This document shows, in pieces, positions 63,386 to 64,000 of a DNA stretch of 64,000 nucleotides. The notes under the pieces were generated by a model. The model made no database searches and was not told the origin of the DNA. It was given only the letters and a program-made list of their open reading frames with translations. Each line of letters starts with the position of its first letter. Within the stretch, counting starts at the first letter, position 1. The translations under genes and the position numbers were made by a program. Source of the DNA: Martinezella lusitana (GTDB lineage: Bacteria > Pseudomonadota > Alphaproteobacteria > Rhizobiales > Rhizobiaceae); assembly GCF_010668395.1 (NCBI RefSeq), contig NZ_WUEY01000003.1:310001-374000 (forward strand). Direction: 5' to 3'.

Positions 63386-64000
63386 ATGGCGGACTTCTGG
63401 ACTTGGCAGCTTACCCCGCAGACCGTGCTAGCCGCCCTCGTCATCGGCTACCTGCTCGGCTCCATTCCATTCGGCCTCTTGCTGACGCGCATGGCCGGGC
63501 TCGGAGATGTGCGCAACATCGGCTCCGGCAACATCGGCGCGACCAACGTGCTGCGCACCGGCCACAAGGGCCTCGCTGCGGCGACGCTGCTGCTCGATGC
63601 CTTCAAGGGCACGGCCGCCGTCCTGATCGTCGCGCATTTCTTCGGCGAGGATGCCGGCGTTCTGGCCGGTTTCGCCGCCTTCATCGGCCACATCTTCCCG
63701 GTCTGGATCGGCTTCAAGGGCGGCAAGGGTGTTGCGACCTATCTCGGCATCCTGCTCGGACTGGCGCCGCTGATGGCGCTGATTTTCGCCATCATCTGGC
63801 TGGTCATCGCCTTCACCACCCGCTACTCCTCGCTTTCCGCGCTGGTTGCAACTCTTGTCATCCCGGTTGTATTGTGGATATTGGGCGTCGACAAGATCGC
63901 CGCCGTGATGGCGCTGATGACCGTCATCTCCTGGTACAAGCACAGGGCCAATATTGCCCGGCTGACCGCCGGAACGGAAGGCAAGATCGGAGCGAAGGGA
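63386..64000 (+). CDS. plsY: glycerol-3-phosphate acyltransferase PlsY (cut by window edge)
   Basis: PlsY is the membrane enzyme that moves an acyl group from acyl-phosphate to glycerol-3-phosphate, the first step of phospholipid synthesis. The product is multi-spanning, and the family signatures [29 protein letters not shown] and [12 protein letters not shown] are present. No stop codon occurs before the window end (205 codons seen), so the last residues are missing. An in-frame GTG lies one codon before the chosen ATG, with GGAG eight bases before it, so either could be the start. It lies 33 bp after the pyrC-like gene. Confidence 0.95.
   Translation, partial: MADFWTWQLTPQTVLAALVIGYLLGSIPFGLLLTRMAGLGDVRNIGSGNIGATNVLRTGHKGLAAATLLLDAFKGTAAVLIVAHFFGEDAGVLAGFAAFIGHIFPVWIGFKGGKGVATYLGILLGLAPLMALIFAIIWLVIAFTTRYSSLSALVATLVIPVVLWILGVDKIAAVMALMTVISWYKHRANIARLTAGTEGKIGAKG

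Overview
The window is a 64 kb piece of chromosome from a Rhizobium-like alphaproteobacterium. The evidence is the long core proteins of rhizobial type (RpoC 1402 aa, RpoB 1380 aa, RNase E 969 aa with an acidic insertion in its S1 domain), GatCAB, an NDUFA12-type complex I subunit, two tuf genes and a high-GC codon pattern. Both edges cut a gene: rplC at the left and plsY at the right. I see no insertion sequence, prophage or CRISPR array. Most of it is conserved core genome, with a few accessory genes.

Region 1 (1-18.5 kb, all minus strand except one gene) is the translation and transcription block. Read in the direction of transcription it is tRNA-Trp, secE, nusG, rplK, rplA, rplJ, rplL, rpoB, rpoC, then rpsL, rpsG, fusA, tuf, and then rpsJ and rplC of the S10 operon. 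The spacers hold strong hairpins: after rpoB, two between rplL and rpoB, one spanning the fusA stop codon, and two with GNRA-type loops before rplK.

Region 2 (18.5-29.4 kb) looks like a stretched version of the classical tRNA-Thr, tRNA-Tyr, tRNA-Gly, tuf, tRNA-Trp, secE, nusG locus. The tRNA and tuf genes keep ancestral order and strand, but unrelated genes sit between them: a P-loop kinase, an NAD-dependent epimerase, a GT8-like glycosyltransferase, a protein of unknown function, DUF3597, an SRPBCC/MarR pair, rlmB, a tandem AprI/Inh inhibitor, a methyltransferase and two small genes. Separate promoter-like sequences lie before tuf2, tRNA-Trp, tRNA-Tyr and tRNA-Thr.

Region 3 (29.5-47.2 kb) has nadK, prfB (with the programmed +1 frameshift), mrcA, amiC, rne, an aminotransferase, a DsbA-like thioredoxin, the aroQ-accB-accC-aat run, a DUF1062 protein, a DUF2155 protein, the NDUFA12-family subunit and a GNAT enzyme. 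A 91-nt nested palindrome of unknown nature lies between aat and the DUF1062 gene.

Region 4 (47-64 kb) has gatB set apart from gatC-gatA, several GNAT acetyltransferases, a YjhX-like toxin gene divergent from a GNAT gene, a DUF4139 protein, a UPF0173 hydrolase, ruvX, a short overlapping membrane-protein pair, a TetR regulator, a ParD/ParE pair, an AidB-like acyl-CoA dehydrogenase, and pyrB-pyrC-plsY. The product called PyrC has lost nearly all the metal and substrate residues of dihydroorotase and is probably a non-catalytic partner of aspartate carbamoyltransferase.
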